Assembly: GCA_964455095.1 (NCBI GenBank)
Contig: CAYVUV010000115.1
Coordinates: forward strand, 15,308-79,307
Length of the DNA: 64,000 bases
Source: CAYVUV01 sp964455095
GTDB lineage: Bacteria > Desulfobacterota > Binatia > HRBIN30 > CADEER01
Reading direction: 5' to 3'
Each line of letters opens with the position of its first letter. Positions within the stretch are counted from its first letter, which is position 1. Shown piece after piece: positions 8,833 through 16,809 of this stretch. The notes beneath the pieces were generated by a model, which was given only the letters and a program-made list of their open reading frames with translations, was not told the DNA's origin and did not search any database. Made by a program: the position numbers and the translations under genes.

Positions 8833-11510
8833 GGGTTGGCTCCCACCGACAGGCGCAGATTGCCCTGCACGCTGGTGCCAATCACCGGCAGGCCGATGGT
8901 CATGGTCACGCGTCCGGAGTTGGGCCCGTCCGGTCCATCCGCGCGGCCGTTGATTCCCACCGTGTTCGACATGGTCAGCGGATCCACGTCATCGAGGAAC
9001 GCGTTGGTATCGGGACCTTCAGGAAAGGTGCCGACCGGGGGACGATCCACGTCGTACGTGGTGGCGTCCAACACATACTGTTGTTCGCGCACGGGCCGCA
9101 TCGGGTCCGGCGGCGAAGCGAATGGATCCCCCACGGCACCGGCGCCACCGGCCGTCGTCAGCGAAACGAACGCGGCAGTGGCGCTGCTCGGCAGCGTGAT
9201 CGGCGAGGGCATGAACGGCGCCGCGCTCGGCGGCGTGATCGACACATCGCCACGATCGCTGCCCGAGAGCGGGACGTCGCGACTGACGGTCTGAAATCCG
9301 GACTGCAGAACCGTGATGCGGTAGACGCAATCGACCAGATTCTTGAACGAGAAGGTACCGCCTGCGCCGGTCGTCGCCAGGCTGGTCACACCGCAGCCGG
9401 TCAGCACCAGGTTCGTCCCCGGCGGCACGCCGGCGATGGTGCCGCCGAGATCGTGCACCTCGGTGCCGCGGATGCTCAGGTTCCAGTTGCGCAAGGTACC
9501 GGTCTGCCCGGCTTGCTGGTCCTCCACCCGCAAGGTGTAGGTGCCTGCCGCGAAGGTGCCGTTGAAGATTTCGAGGCTATCGACCGGCGTGGCGAAGCTA
9601 TCGTACATCACGCGTCCGACTACGGCGGCGCTGCGGTTGCGCAACACCGCCTCGGTCCCGTCCGGTCCGATCAAGGTCACGACCAGATCCTCGGGCCGCT
9701 GGTGCTGCAGCTCGACAGTGACATCGAGCTCGGTGATCAGCACCTTGCGATTGATCTGGATGGTGCGCTGCAATGTTCCGTTGTCCGGGATGTTCGCGCT
9801 GGTCGTATTGCTGGCATCGACGATGTCGCGTGCGCTGGGCATCGAGCCGGTGCGCTCGGCGGTAAACGTGCCGACCAGAGAGATCGGCTCGGACGTCACA
9901 TTGCGAATGGTCTCGAAGTACTCGCCCTTGAGATCGAGCGGTCCGAGGGTGGTATCGGCCTGGACGAGCGGATCGCGCCGCTGGCCGCGCAGGGTGAGAT
10001 CGCGACGAATCGCCACGCCGTAGGGATTGCCCGGATCGTCGGCATCCATTTCGTAGCTGCCGGAGACCTGGAAGCGAGCGGAGCCGGTCTCGATGAAGCT
10101 GCCGCTCAAACGCAGGCGCTCAGAAAAAAGCAGCGTCGCGCGTTCGTTGACCACAACCTTCAGGCCGTCCGTGTCGCTATACAAACTGATCTCCAGCTTG
10201 GGGTCGGGGAGATCGGCCGGCTTGTCGTTGACGGTATTGATCTGGGCGGTGAGCTGATAATCGCCGTCCAGCGCGGCCACCGACATATGCACGGCGATGG
10301 TGCGCATCGCTTCGGCCGGCGGCGGCAGATCGGCCGCGTTGGTGGTCAGCTTGACCGCCCCTTCGAGCGCCCCGGGGGGTAACCCGACGCGATCGACGGT
10401 AATATCGACGACGTCGGTCTCGGACGCGACGCTGCCGCTCAACGCGGTGACCAGGGTCTGCTTCTTGGTGTCGGGATCGAGCACGCGCAGGCGCAGCCAT
10501 GGCGTGCTGTCGGGATCGACGATCTCGAGGCGCCAGAACAAGACGCCGGAGCGGTTGTTGAAGATGCTGATCGGCTGAATGGTTTGCCGTTCGCCGAAAT
10601 CGATGGCGCGCTGGCTGCCGGTGCGATCGTAGAACCCGTCACCGGCGATGTCGACGTCGCCCGCCGAACGCGTAAACGGCTTCGGAGCGAGCTCGCCAGT
10701 TGTACCTTGCGCACCCGAACCCGCAGCGACCAACGGCGGCACATCGAGGTCGGGCGGCAACCCGGTGCCCAGCACCGGCGCCAGCGAGACCGCCTGATTG
10801 GAAAATAACCAGTAGCCGCGCCCCGCCTCGAGATTGACGAAATCCTCGCGCAGTACGAGCCCCTGCGCGTCGATGACGACGCCCAAGAACTTCCCCTGCA
10901 CGGCGTCGAACGTCCAGATCTGGCGGATCGCGGCGTTGGTGATGATCCGTTCGTAGGGGGCCGGCTCCTCGAGCGAGAAACCCACCAGGTTCCACCCCGG
11001 CGCGAGATCGCCCGGACCGGTGGCCGTGCCCATCTCGCCGGCGATGTTGAGCTGAGCCGCGCGGCTCACCTTGAGCCAGTAGCCCTTGCCTTCCTGGATC
11101 GTGTTGAACGTCGGGCCGCCGGCGACCGCGGCGGGAAATCGGCTCCAGGTGCCGCTGGCGGCGTCATAGCTCCACAGCGCTTCGAAGTTATCGGCCGCGA
11201 TGAGCGGACCGAGGACGCCCAGCGCCGATGGATCCTCCGGGGTGAGCGCGATGGAGATCAGGTTCCAGCCCGCGCTCAGCGTGATGCGCTGCGTCGCGGC
11301 GTGCGCCGGCACGGCGACGAGGAGGACAAGGAGCACAGCGGAGACGAACCCGGCAAAGGGGTTCCTCTCCCTCAGGGAGAGGGCAGGTGAGGGGATGAAA
11401 TGATGGCTTCGACTACTGATTTGTCGAAGAGTTCGTTCAATCCCCTCACCTAGCCTCTCCCGGAGGGAGAGGAATCGGAGTCGAGACGATCGGCGTCCGG
11501 AAGGACCCAT
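8829..11510 (-). CDS. Exported multidomain protein with proprotein-convertase P-domain
   Basis: About 893 residues from ATG 11510, which has GGGGAGAAGG upstream. A GTG at 11513 is an alternative. The first 50 residues are encoded by a palindromic repeat (see repeat entry), so the hydrophobic export segment VSAVLLVLLVAVPAHAA only appears near residues 55-71. A later start is therefore possible. Residues about 75-230 hold two similar segments with SAGWNLISIAL and APGWNLVGFSL, each followed by a GKGYW or GRGYW turn. A middle Ig-like region follows. Residues about 575-690 match the P/Homo-B domain (IPDNGTLQRTIQI, LVVTLIGPDGTEAVL, GTYTLRVEDQ, LRNWNLSIRG), then a carboxypeptidase-like regulatory beta sandwich (GCGVTSLATTGAGGTFSF). 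P-domains usually sit behind proteases, but no protease domain is present here. Confidence 0.82.
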   Translation of the reverse strand: MGPSGRRSSRLRFLSLRERLGEGIERTLRQISSRSHHFIPSPALSLRERNPFAGFVSAVLLVLLVAVPAHAATQRITLSAGWNLISIALTPEDPSALGVLGPLIAADNFEALWSYDAASGTWSRFPAAVAGGPTFNTIQEGKGYWLKVSRAAQLNIAGEMGTATGPGDLAPGWNLVGFSLEEPAPYERIITNAAIRQIWTFDAVQGKFLGVVIDAQGLVLREDFVNLEAGRGYWLFSNQAVSLAPVLGTGLPPDLDVPPLVAAGSGAQGTTGELAPKPFTRSAGDVDIAGDGFYDRTGSQRAIDFGERQTIQPISIFNNRSGVLFWRLEIVDPDSTPWLRLRVLDPDTKKQTLVTALSGSVASETDVVDITVDRVGLPPGALEGAVKLTTNAADLPPPAEAMRTIAVHMSVAALDGDYQLTAQINTVNDKPADLPDPKLEISLYSDTDGLKVVVNERATLLFSERLRLSGSFIETGSARFQVSGSYEMDADDPGNPYGVAIRRDLTLRGQRRDPLVQADTTLGPLDLKGEYFETIRNVTSEPISLVGTFTAERTGSMPSARDIVDASNTTSANIPDNGTLQRTIQINRKVLITELDVTVELQHQRPEDLVVTLIGPDGTEAVLRNRSAAVVGRVMYDSFATPVDSLEIFNGTFAAGTYTLRVEDQQAGQTGTLRNWNLSIRGTEVHDLGGTIAGVPPGTNLVLTGCGVTSLATTGAGGTFSFKNLVDCVYRITVLQSGFQTVSRDVPLSGSDRGDVSITPPSAAPFMPSPITLPSSATAAFVSLTTAGGAGAVGDPFASPPDPMRPVREQQYVLDATTYDVDRPPVGTFPEGPDTNAFLDDVDPLTMSNTVGINGRADGPDGPNSGRVTMTIGLPVIGTSVQGNLRLSVGANP
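11364..11472. repeat. Palindromic repeat element inside a coding region
   Basis: Inverted arms 11364-11396 and 11440-11472 match at 30 of 33 positions; each carries GAGAGG and GGTGAGGGGAT blocks. The 43-base spacer includes TGATTTGTCGAAGAGTTCG. The element is read through in frame by the P-domain gene as ...LSLRERLGEGI...IPSPALSLRER... ahead of the export signal. Similar CTCTCC...GGTGAGGGG arms occur in the repeat block around 26680-27066. Confidence 0.8.
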
Positions 11511-12487
11511 CACGGAACCTTCTCCCCGACTGGAAACGACGGCGGGCGGGCGGCCGCGGCGAGGTCTTCCGGACCGACCTTGAGGAGCACCTCGCGGTCG
11601 ATGGCGATGTCGAGGTGCTGGCGCAACGCGGCGTAGCGCTCCTCCTGGAGCTGCTGCCGGCGCTCGACCGACAGGCGCTCGCGGATGGTGGTTTCGACCT
11701 GTGCGAACGGAGCGACCGTGCCACCCTCCGTGGCAGTCAATCGCACAATGCAGACGCCGCGCTCGGTTTCGACCGAAGCGACGCCGCCGACCTGATCGAT
11801 CGTGAACAGCGCGTCGACGACGGGCGGATCGAAGCGAAAGACGGTCGTCCCCTCGACGATGAAGCCCGTATCGCCGCCGGTGCGGCGCGTCGCGAGGTCA
11901 TCCGAATGGGCGGCGACCAGGGCCGCAAAGGCGCGTGGGGTGGCACCCTTCGCCTCGGCGGCGATGCGCTGTGCCTTGGCGCGCACCTCGGCGCGCTCGG
12001 CGTCGGCGGCGTTCAACTTCCAACGCAGGGCGATGACCGCACCGCGCACCCGTTTGGGCGGCGTGAACTCCGCCCGATGCTGATTGTAGAACGCCTGCGC
12101 CTCTGCGGTGGTCACGGCCGGCACCTGCAGCGCCTCGACCTGGTCGCTCCAGTATTTCTCGGCCAGCAGGCGGTTCACGCTGCGGCGAATCTCGGGACGA
12201 TCGAGATACCCTTCCTCGCGCGCCTTCTGCGCCAGCACCTCGACCCGCACCAGCTCCTCGACAACGGCCTCCTTCGCCTCGGGCTTGGCGAAGCGGGGCA
12301 GGAAGTCGGCGCCGTGCCGGACCATCTCCCAGCGCACGGCGTCGGCGTCGATCGCCACGCCGTTCACCGTCGCCACCGTCGGGTTGGCCGCCTCGGCGCC
12401 CGGGCCGGAAACGGTTTCCGCGAACGCCGGCACGAGCGCCGACACCACGAGCAGCGCGCCCAGCATCTGTCCGCACCGCGCGGTCAT
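11510..12487 (-). CDS. SurA/PrsA-like periplasmic peptidyl-prolyl isomerase (parvulin)
   Basis: 325 residues from ATG 12487, which overlaps the previous stop as ATGA. A GTG at 12493 would add two residues. A signal peptide precedes ANPTVATVNGVAIDADAVRWEM, typical of SurA N-terminal chaperone modules. A helical region (residues 60-145) is followed by a PPIC-type parvulin domain (about 150-265), seen in FAALVAAHSDDLATRRTGGD and in FTIDQVGGVASVETERGVCIVRL. These proteins fold exported substrates in the periplasm. Encoded in the middle of an operon of large exported proteins, it is plausibly a dedicated foldase for them rather than the general SurA. The tail after residue 300 is Pro/Ala-rich. Confidence 0.88.
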   Translation of the reverse strand: MTARCGQMLGALLVVSALVPAFAETVSGPGAEAANPTVATVNGVAIDADAVRWEMVRHGADFLPRFAKPEAKEAVVEELVRVEVLAQKAREEGYLDRPEIRRSVNRLLAEKYWSDQVEALQVPAVTTAEAQAFYNQHRAEFTPPKRVRGAVIALRWKLNAADAERAEVRAKAQRIAAEAKGATPRAFAALVAAHSDDLATRRTGGDTGFIVEGTTVFRFDPPVVDALFTIDQVGGVASVETERGVCIVRLTATEGGTVAPFAQVETTIRERLSVERRQQLQEERYAALRQHLDIAIDREVLLKVGPEDLAAAARPPSFPVGEKVP

Positions 12488-13260
12488 GGGCACCCGCTCA
12501 GCGCGTTGTCGACTGCCGTGATGAGCTCGTCGACTGAGATGTCGCCGCTCTCGTCGCGATCGGTGGCGCGGCAGGCATCGGTGCCGGCGTTGTCGAGCGC
12601 GATGCCGACGCTCATCACCAGCTCGTCGATGGTGACGCGTTCGTCGCCGTTGCAGTTGCCGACGCAGGACGAAAAGTCCGGCGTGGCAGTCGGCGTGGGA
12701 GTCGCCGTCGGCGTCGTCGACGGGCTCGGTGTTCCGGTGCGTATGGTCGGGGTCGGTGTGCGTGTCGACGTCGGACCACGCGTCGGCGGAGTGGGAACGA
12801 CGCGCTGGGGATTGAGCACCGCGTTGGGCGACGGCGTCTTCGCTGGGTTGGGAATGTCGAGGCGGAAGATGGCGCCGCGCTCTTCGAGGCTGACGCGTCC
12901 CTGGGCCACGCCGTCGACGAGAACCGTGGCCGTATCCCCGACGTAGGCGGTGCCCTCAGGCGGCAGCGCCGGTGTCGGCGTCACGACGGGTTGCACGAGC
13001 TGGACGGTGAGCACGTAGGGATTCGCCGCGCCGGCGGTGGCCGAATCGAGTGGATCCGAGGCGCGCTCGATGGAGATCACGCTCCCGGCGGGGATGCTGC
13101 CGAAGTAGGTGATGTCAGGCTCAGGGATGGGCGCGATACCCTGCGCGTGCACCGCTAGCGGAAACAAACAACTGGCTGCGAGGAGGGCGAGCGCGAACGA
13201 TTGCCAATCACTCTGCCTGTCTACGCGCCGCCTGTTCAGATCCCCCCCGAGGGGGCGCAC
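12484..13260 (-). CDS. Exported protein with C-terminal dockerin-like EF-hand module (first operon gene)
   Basis: 258 residues from GTG 13260. The start is uncertain because no good Shine-Dalgarno is seen. An export signal lies at about residues 20-40 (FALALLAASCLFPLAVHAQ). Residues 45-130 are a beta-rich region (IPAGSVISIERASDPLD, GDTATVLVDGVAQGRV). A Thr/Pro linker spans about 145-185. The C-terminus is the dockerin-like module CVGNCNGDERVTIDELV...ACRATDRDESGDISVDELI...C, with two calcium-loop-like Asp/Asn clusters and four Cys. It leads the operon with a four-base overlap to the foldase gene. It may anchor or assemble the products encoded downstream, but no cohesin is visible. Confidence 0.82.
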   Translation of the reverse strand: MRPLGGDLNRRRVDRQSDWQSFALALLAASCLFPLAVHAQGIAPIPEPDITYFGSIPAGSVISIERASDPLDSATAGAANPYVLTVQLVQPVVTPTPALPPEGTAYVGDTATVLVDGVAQGRVSLEERGAIFRLDIPNPAKTPSPNAVLNPQRVVPTPPTRGPTSTRTPTPTIRTGTPSPSTTPTATPTPTATPDFSSCVGNCNGDERVTIDELVMSVGIALDNAGTDACRATDRDESGDISVDELITAVDNALSGCP

Positions 13261-13347
13261 AGTGCCCGTTCAGTTCCTTCTTGTCCAGGGGAGGCGAGCG
13301 AATTGTTGGTTGCGCTATCCTTTGCCCTTCCCCACGCGCTTGTGACA

Positions 13348-13368
13348 GGTTCGGTGGCTAGACGAACC
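13348..13368. promoter_or_regulatory. Inverted repeat in divergent promoter region
   Basis: GGTTCG (13348-13353) and CGAACC (13363-13368) form a perfect six-base inverted repeat with a nine-base spacer, 22 bases upstream of the P450-fusion ATG at 13391. It lies in the region dividing the minus-strand five-gene operon from the plus-strand P450. It could be an operator; no protein is assigned. Confidence 0.35.
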
Positions 13369-13390
13369 AGCAGCGCGAGAGGGGCAGGTC

Positions 13391-15247
13391 ATGACAGCAC
13401 AAAACGCGGCGGCACAAAGCGATGCCGACGACGTATTCACGAAGCTCTTCCTCACGGCGGAAGGGCGCATCGACCCGTACCCGCTCTACCACCGGTTGCG
13501 CCAGATCCAGCCGGTCCACCACACCAAGCTGGGCATGTGGGTGCTCAGCCGGTACGACGACTGCTGGGCGGCCATGCGCGATCCGCGCCTCGGCAAGGAC
13601 TACGCCCGTCAGATCGAACAGCGCTTTGGTCCCGACTGGCGCCAGCATCCCTCGCTGACCTCCGGCGAGCACTCGATGCTGAACACGAGCGGGCCGGAGC
13701 ACACCCGGCTGCGCAAGCTGGTGACCAAGTCGTTCACGCCGCGCATGATCGACAACCTCAAGCCGACGATCGAACGAGTGGTCACCGAGCTGCTCGAACC
13801 CCTGGCCGCCGCCGGCGGCGGCGACGTGCTCGAGGCGGTCGGCTTTCCGCTCCCGGTGACGATCATCGGCGAGATGTTGGGCGTGCCGGAGGCGGACCGG
13901 CCGCAGTTCCGTGAGCTCGTCGGGGATCTGGTGGCGATCTTCGAGATGCAGCCGACCGCCGAACAGCTGGCGGCGGCCGATGCCGCGCAGCTCGCCATCC
14001 GCGACTACTTCCTGGAGTTGATCGCGGCGAAGCGGCGCGCGCCGGGCGAGGACTTGTTGAGCAAGCTGGCCACCGCCGAGGTCGGCGGCGATCGCCTGAC
14101 CGACGACGAGCTGGTCACGCTCGCCTCGCTGCTCTTTGCCGCTGGCTTCGAAACCACCACCAACCTGTTCGGCAACGGTTTGCTCGGTCTGTTGCGCCAC
14201 CCGGACCAGCTCGCCCTGTTGCGCCGCGACCCATCGTTGATCGCGAACCTGCCCGACGAGTTTCTGCGCTACGACGGCACCGCCCAGCTGGTGAACCGGG
14301 TCACCGAAGCCAGCGTCGAGGTCGGCGGCGTGACGATCGCCGCCGGCGAGCAGGTATTTGCGCTGCTCGGCGCCGGCAACCGCGACCCGGCGCGCTACGC
14401 CGATCCCGACCGGCTGGACGTGACGCGTAAGGAGATCCAGCCGCTGACCTTCGGCGGCGGCGTCCACTTCTGCCTCGGCGCCGCGCTGGCGCGAGCGGAG
14501 ATCGAGATCACGTTCCGCACGCTGCTCGAACGCTTCGCGCACATCGAGCTCAGCGGCGACGAGCCGCGCTTTCAAGATCGGCTGACCCTGCGCGGCCTCA
14601 CCGCCCTCCACATCGCTTGCCGGACGTCCGCCAGTCCGCAGGCCCGCGGCGCCGCGGCAGCGCCCGTCGCCGTCGAGTCGGCTGCGACACCGGCACCGAC
14701 CCCGCACGCCGGGCGCGGGCTGCGACCGCGCTCGGGTGATACGGACGCCGACCTGCGTTGGCGGGCCGAGTTGCGCCAGCGCATCGAGACCGACCCCGCG
14801 CGGCGCGACTCGGTGCCGGTGCGCACGGGCGAGCGGCTCGCCGCCACGGTCGCGCTGCTGCAGCGCAACAGCCTGTTCGCGCACTGCAGCACGTCGGAGC
14901 TCGAGCAGCTCGCCGCGACGGCGTACCCGATGAGCTTCGAGCCCGGCGACATGCTGTGTACGGAGGGCGGCGAGTCGCCCGAGTGCTACATCGTCGAAGT
15001 AGGGCAAGCCGTCGTCACCATCGGGCGCAAGGGCGTCGCGACGGTCGGCGAGCACGACGTCGTCGGCGAGCGCGGCGTGCTGCTCGACACGGTGCGCTCG
15101 GCGACGGTCACCGCGATGACGCACATGATCACCTACGCCATCTCGCGCGAGCGCCTGCGCGCCCTCGTCAGCGCCAACCCGACCGCGCGCGATTGGATGC
15201 TGGAGGAGATGCGCCGCCGCTATCCGAACCTCGGGCCAGCAGCGTGA
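13391..15247 (+). CDS. Cytochrome P450 fused to a cyclic-nucleotide-binding domain
   Basis: 618 residues; the start is supported by AGGGGCAGG just upstream of the ATG. Residues 1-405 are a complete P450: I-helix AAGFETTTNL, ExxR in DEFLRYD, heme loop FGGGVHFCLG with Cys361. Residues 410-465 are an Ala/Pro-rich linker. Residues about 480-610 fit a cNMP-binding (CAP_ED) fold: LLQRNSLFAHCSTSELEQLA, then FEPGDMLCTEGGESPECYIVEVG, then a phosphate-binding cassette GERGVLLDTVRSATVTA that keeps the Gly-Glu and the Arg contacting the cyclic phosphate. There is no HTH after it, so it would sense rather than bind DNA. This predicts a ligand-gated or membrane-potential-independent allosteric P450. It is not a simple frameshift join, as one uninterrupted frame runs through both parts. 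Confidence 0.9.
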   Translation: MTAQNAAAQSDADDVFTKLFLTAEGRIDPYPLYHRLRQIQPVHHTKLGMWVLSRYDDCWAAMRDPRLGKDYARQIEQRFGPDWRQHPSLTSGEHSMLNTSGPEHTRLRKLVTKSFTPRMIDNLKPTIERVVTELLEPLAAAGGGDVLEAVGFPLPVTIIGEMLGVPEADRPQFRELVGDLVAIFEMQPTAEQLAAADAAQLAIRDYFLELIAAKRRAPGEDLLSKLATAEVGGDRLTDDELVTLASLLFAAGFETTTNLFGNGLLGLLRHPDQLALLRRDPSLIANLPDEFLRYDGTAQLVNRVTEASVEVGGVTIAAGEQVFALLGAGNRDPARYADPDRLDVTRKEIQPLTFGGGVHFCLGAALARAEIEITFRTLLERFAHIELSGDEPRFQDRLTLRGLTALHIACRTSASPQARGAAAAPVAVESAATPAPTPHAGRGLRPRSGDTDADLRWRAELRQRIETDPARRDSVPVRTGERLAATVALLQRNSLFAHCSTSELEQLAATAYPMSFEPGDMLCTEGGESPECYIVEVGQAVVTIGRKGVATVGEHDVVGERGVLLDTVRSATVTAMTHMITYAISRERLRALVSANPTARDWMLEEMRRRYPNLGPAA

Positions 15248-15329
15248 AACGAGGCGATCAGCCTGGCGCCGCTCCGGCGCGGGAGGGCGAGCTAGGAACC
15301 GGAGAGGGGCCGTAAGAGTCAGCACGGCG

Positions 15330-15353
15330 CGAATGCGTTGACCAACGCATTCG
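15330..15353 (+). terminator. Perfect hairpin after the P450 fusion gene
   Basis: CGAATGCGTT (15330-15339) and AACGCATTCG (15344-15353) pair perfectly around a GACC loop, 83 bases after the P450 stop. No T-run follows, so factor-independent termination would be weak. It separates the P450 gene from the lipase-like gene. Confidence 0.5.
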
Positions 15354-15403
15354 GCGCGGACTAAGAGCCCGTCATCCCCGTCTCGCAGCCGCAGGAGTCG
15401 CTG

Positions 15404-16759
15404 ATGTTGCTCGCGCACCCCGTTCGCCGTCTGGCGACTCTCGCACTGCTGGCCTGGTTGCCACTGGTCGCCGCCTGCGGAGACGATGACAGTTCCACGC
15501 GCGCACCAACGCCGACTGCGACCCATTCTCCGTCGCCGACAGCCACGCAGGCGGCGGCCCCAACGGTCACCGCCACCGCGCCGCCGACGCCCACGTCGAC
15601 ATCCACTGCGACGCCCACTGCGACGGGCACCGCAACCGCAACCCCCACCGTCACTGCCACCGCCACGCCAACCGAGCCCGAGCGCTTCGCCGGGACCGTC
15701 GACGAGTTCTACTTCGTGCCCGACCCGCTGCCACCCGGAGAGCCCGGTGCGCTCATCCGCGTTCAAGACGTTTCCGCCGACAGCGAGCGGACAACCCTGC
15801 GCATCATGTACCACTCGCGCGACGCGCTCGATCGCGATCGGGCGGTGACCGGCATTCTTACCTACCCCAACGCCGCGCCGCCTGCGGAAGGCTGGCCGGT
15901 GGTGTCGTTGGCGAACGGAACCGTCGGCCTGGCGTCGCCGTGTGCGTTGAGTCGCATCGGGCGTGTCGCGCCGACCTTCGGGCTCGACGCGGTCGGTGTG
16001 GTGACCGACTACATCGGCCTGGGTCCGGTGGGAGAAACCCATCCGTACCTGTCGCGCCCGAGCGAGGGGCACAGCGTCATCGATGCGGTGCGCGCGGCGC
16101 GCCACCTGGCGGAAACCGGCGCCGGTTCGCGCTGGCTGGCGATCGGTCATTCGCAGGGCGGGCACGGCGCGTTGTCCGCCCACGAGCTCGGCGAGGCCTA
16201 CGCTCCCGAGCTCGAATTGTTGGGCACCGTCTCGCTGGCGCCGGCCGCCTTGCTCGATCGCACGTACGGGGTCTTCGACGAAGCCGTCGCGCGCGTCGTC
16301 GGTGTGATGGCGCTCTATGGCGCCGCGTCCGAGCACCCCGAGATCGATCCCAACGACTACGTCGGCCCCGCCACCGCCGCGGCGGCCGCCGCCGTGCTCG
16401 GCGACCACTGCCTGGGCGACATCATCCCGGCCTTCGTCGTCATTCCGGCCGAGACTTTCTACATCAACGATCCGATCGAAACCGAGCCGGCCCGATCGAT
16501 CGTGCGGGCCAACGACGTCGGCGGCGTCAGGGTCGACGCGCCGCTGTTCCTCATCTCGGGTACGGCGGACGACCGCGTCGTCGTCCAACGCGTGCGCGAT
16601 CTCCTCACCAAGCTCTGCGACGTCGGCCAGGTTACCGAATACCTCGAGATCGAAGGCGCCACGCACGAAAACGAGTACAGCCTGGCCGCCGGGCAAATCG
16701 AAGCCTGGCTCGCGGCTCGTCTCGCCGGCGAGCCGGCGCTCGACTCCTGCGAGCAGTGA
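15404..16759 (+). CDS. Lipoprotein lipase/esterase (alpha/beta hydrolase, secretory-lipase-like)
   Basis: 451 residues, with an AGGAG Shine-Dalgarno ahead of ATG 15404. The signal ends in a lipobox (LVAAC, Cys at about residue 25), so the mature protein is membrane-anchored. A Thr/Pro linker (about residues 32-90) precedes the catalytic domain. The nucleophile elbow is GHSQGGHGA (Ser about 248). The acid is likely Asp in GTADDRV, and the catalytic His is in GATHENEY. TDYIGLGPVGETHPYL and SVIDAVRAARHL match the secretory lipase (LIP) family, in which lid-like segments cover the site. Expected reaction: hydrolysis of acyl esters outside the inner membrane. The substrate is not known. Confidence 0.85.
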   Translation: MLLAHPVRRLATLALLAWLPLVAACGDDDSSTRAPTPTATHSPSPTATQAAAPTVTATAPPTPTSTSTATPTATGTATATPTVTATATPTEPERFAGTVDEFYFVPDPLPPGEPGALIRVQDVSADSERTTLRIMYHSRDALDRDRAVTGILTYPNAAPPAEGWPVVSLANGTVGLASPCALSRIGRVAPTFGLDAVGVVTDYIGLGPVGETHPYLSRPSEGHSVIDAVRAARHLAETGAGSRWLAIGHSQGGHGALSAHELGEAYAPELELLGTVSLAPAALLDRTYGVFDEAVARVVGVMALYGAASEHPEIDPNDYVGPATAAAAAAVLGDHCLGDIIPAFVVIPAETFYINDPIETEPARSIVRANDVGGVRVDAPLFLISGTADDRVVVQRVRDLLTKLCDVGQVTEYLEIEGATHENEYSLAAGQIEAWLAARLAGEPALDSCEQ

Positions 16760-16809
16760 GGGTTCGCCGCCGTTGACGAAGCGCCTGGAGGGCCGTACAC
16801 AACCTCCAA

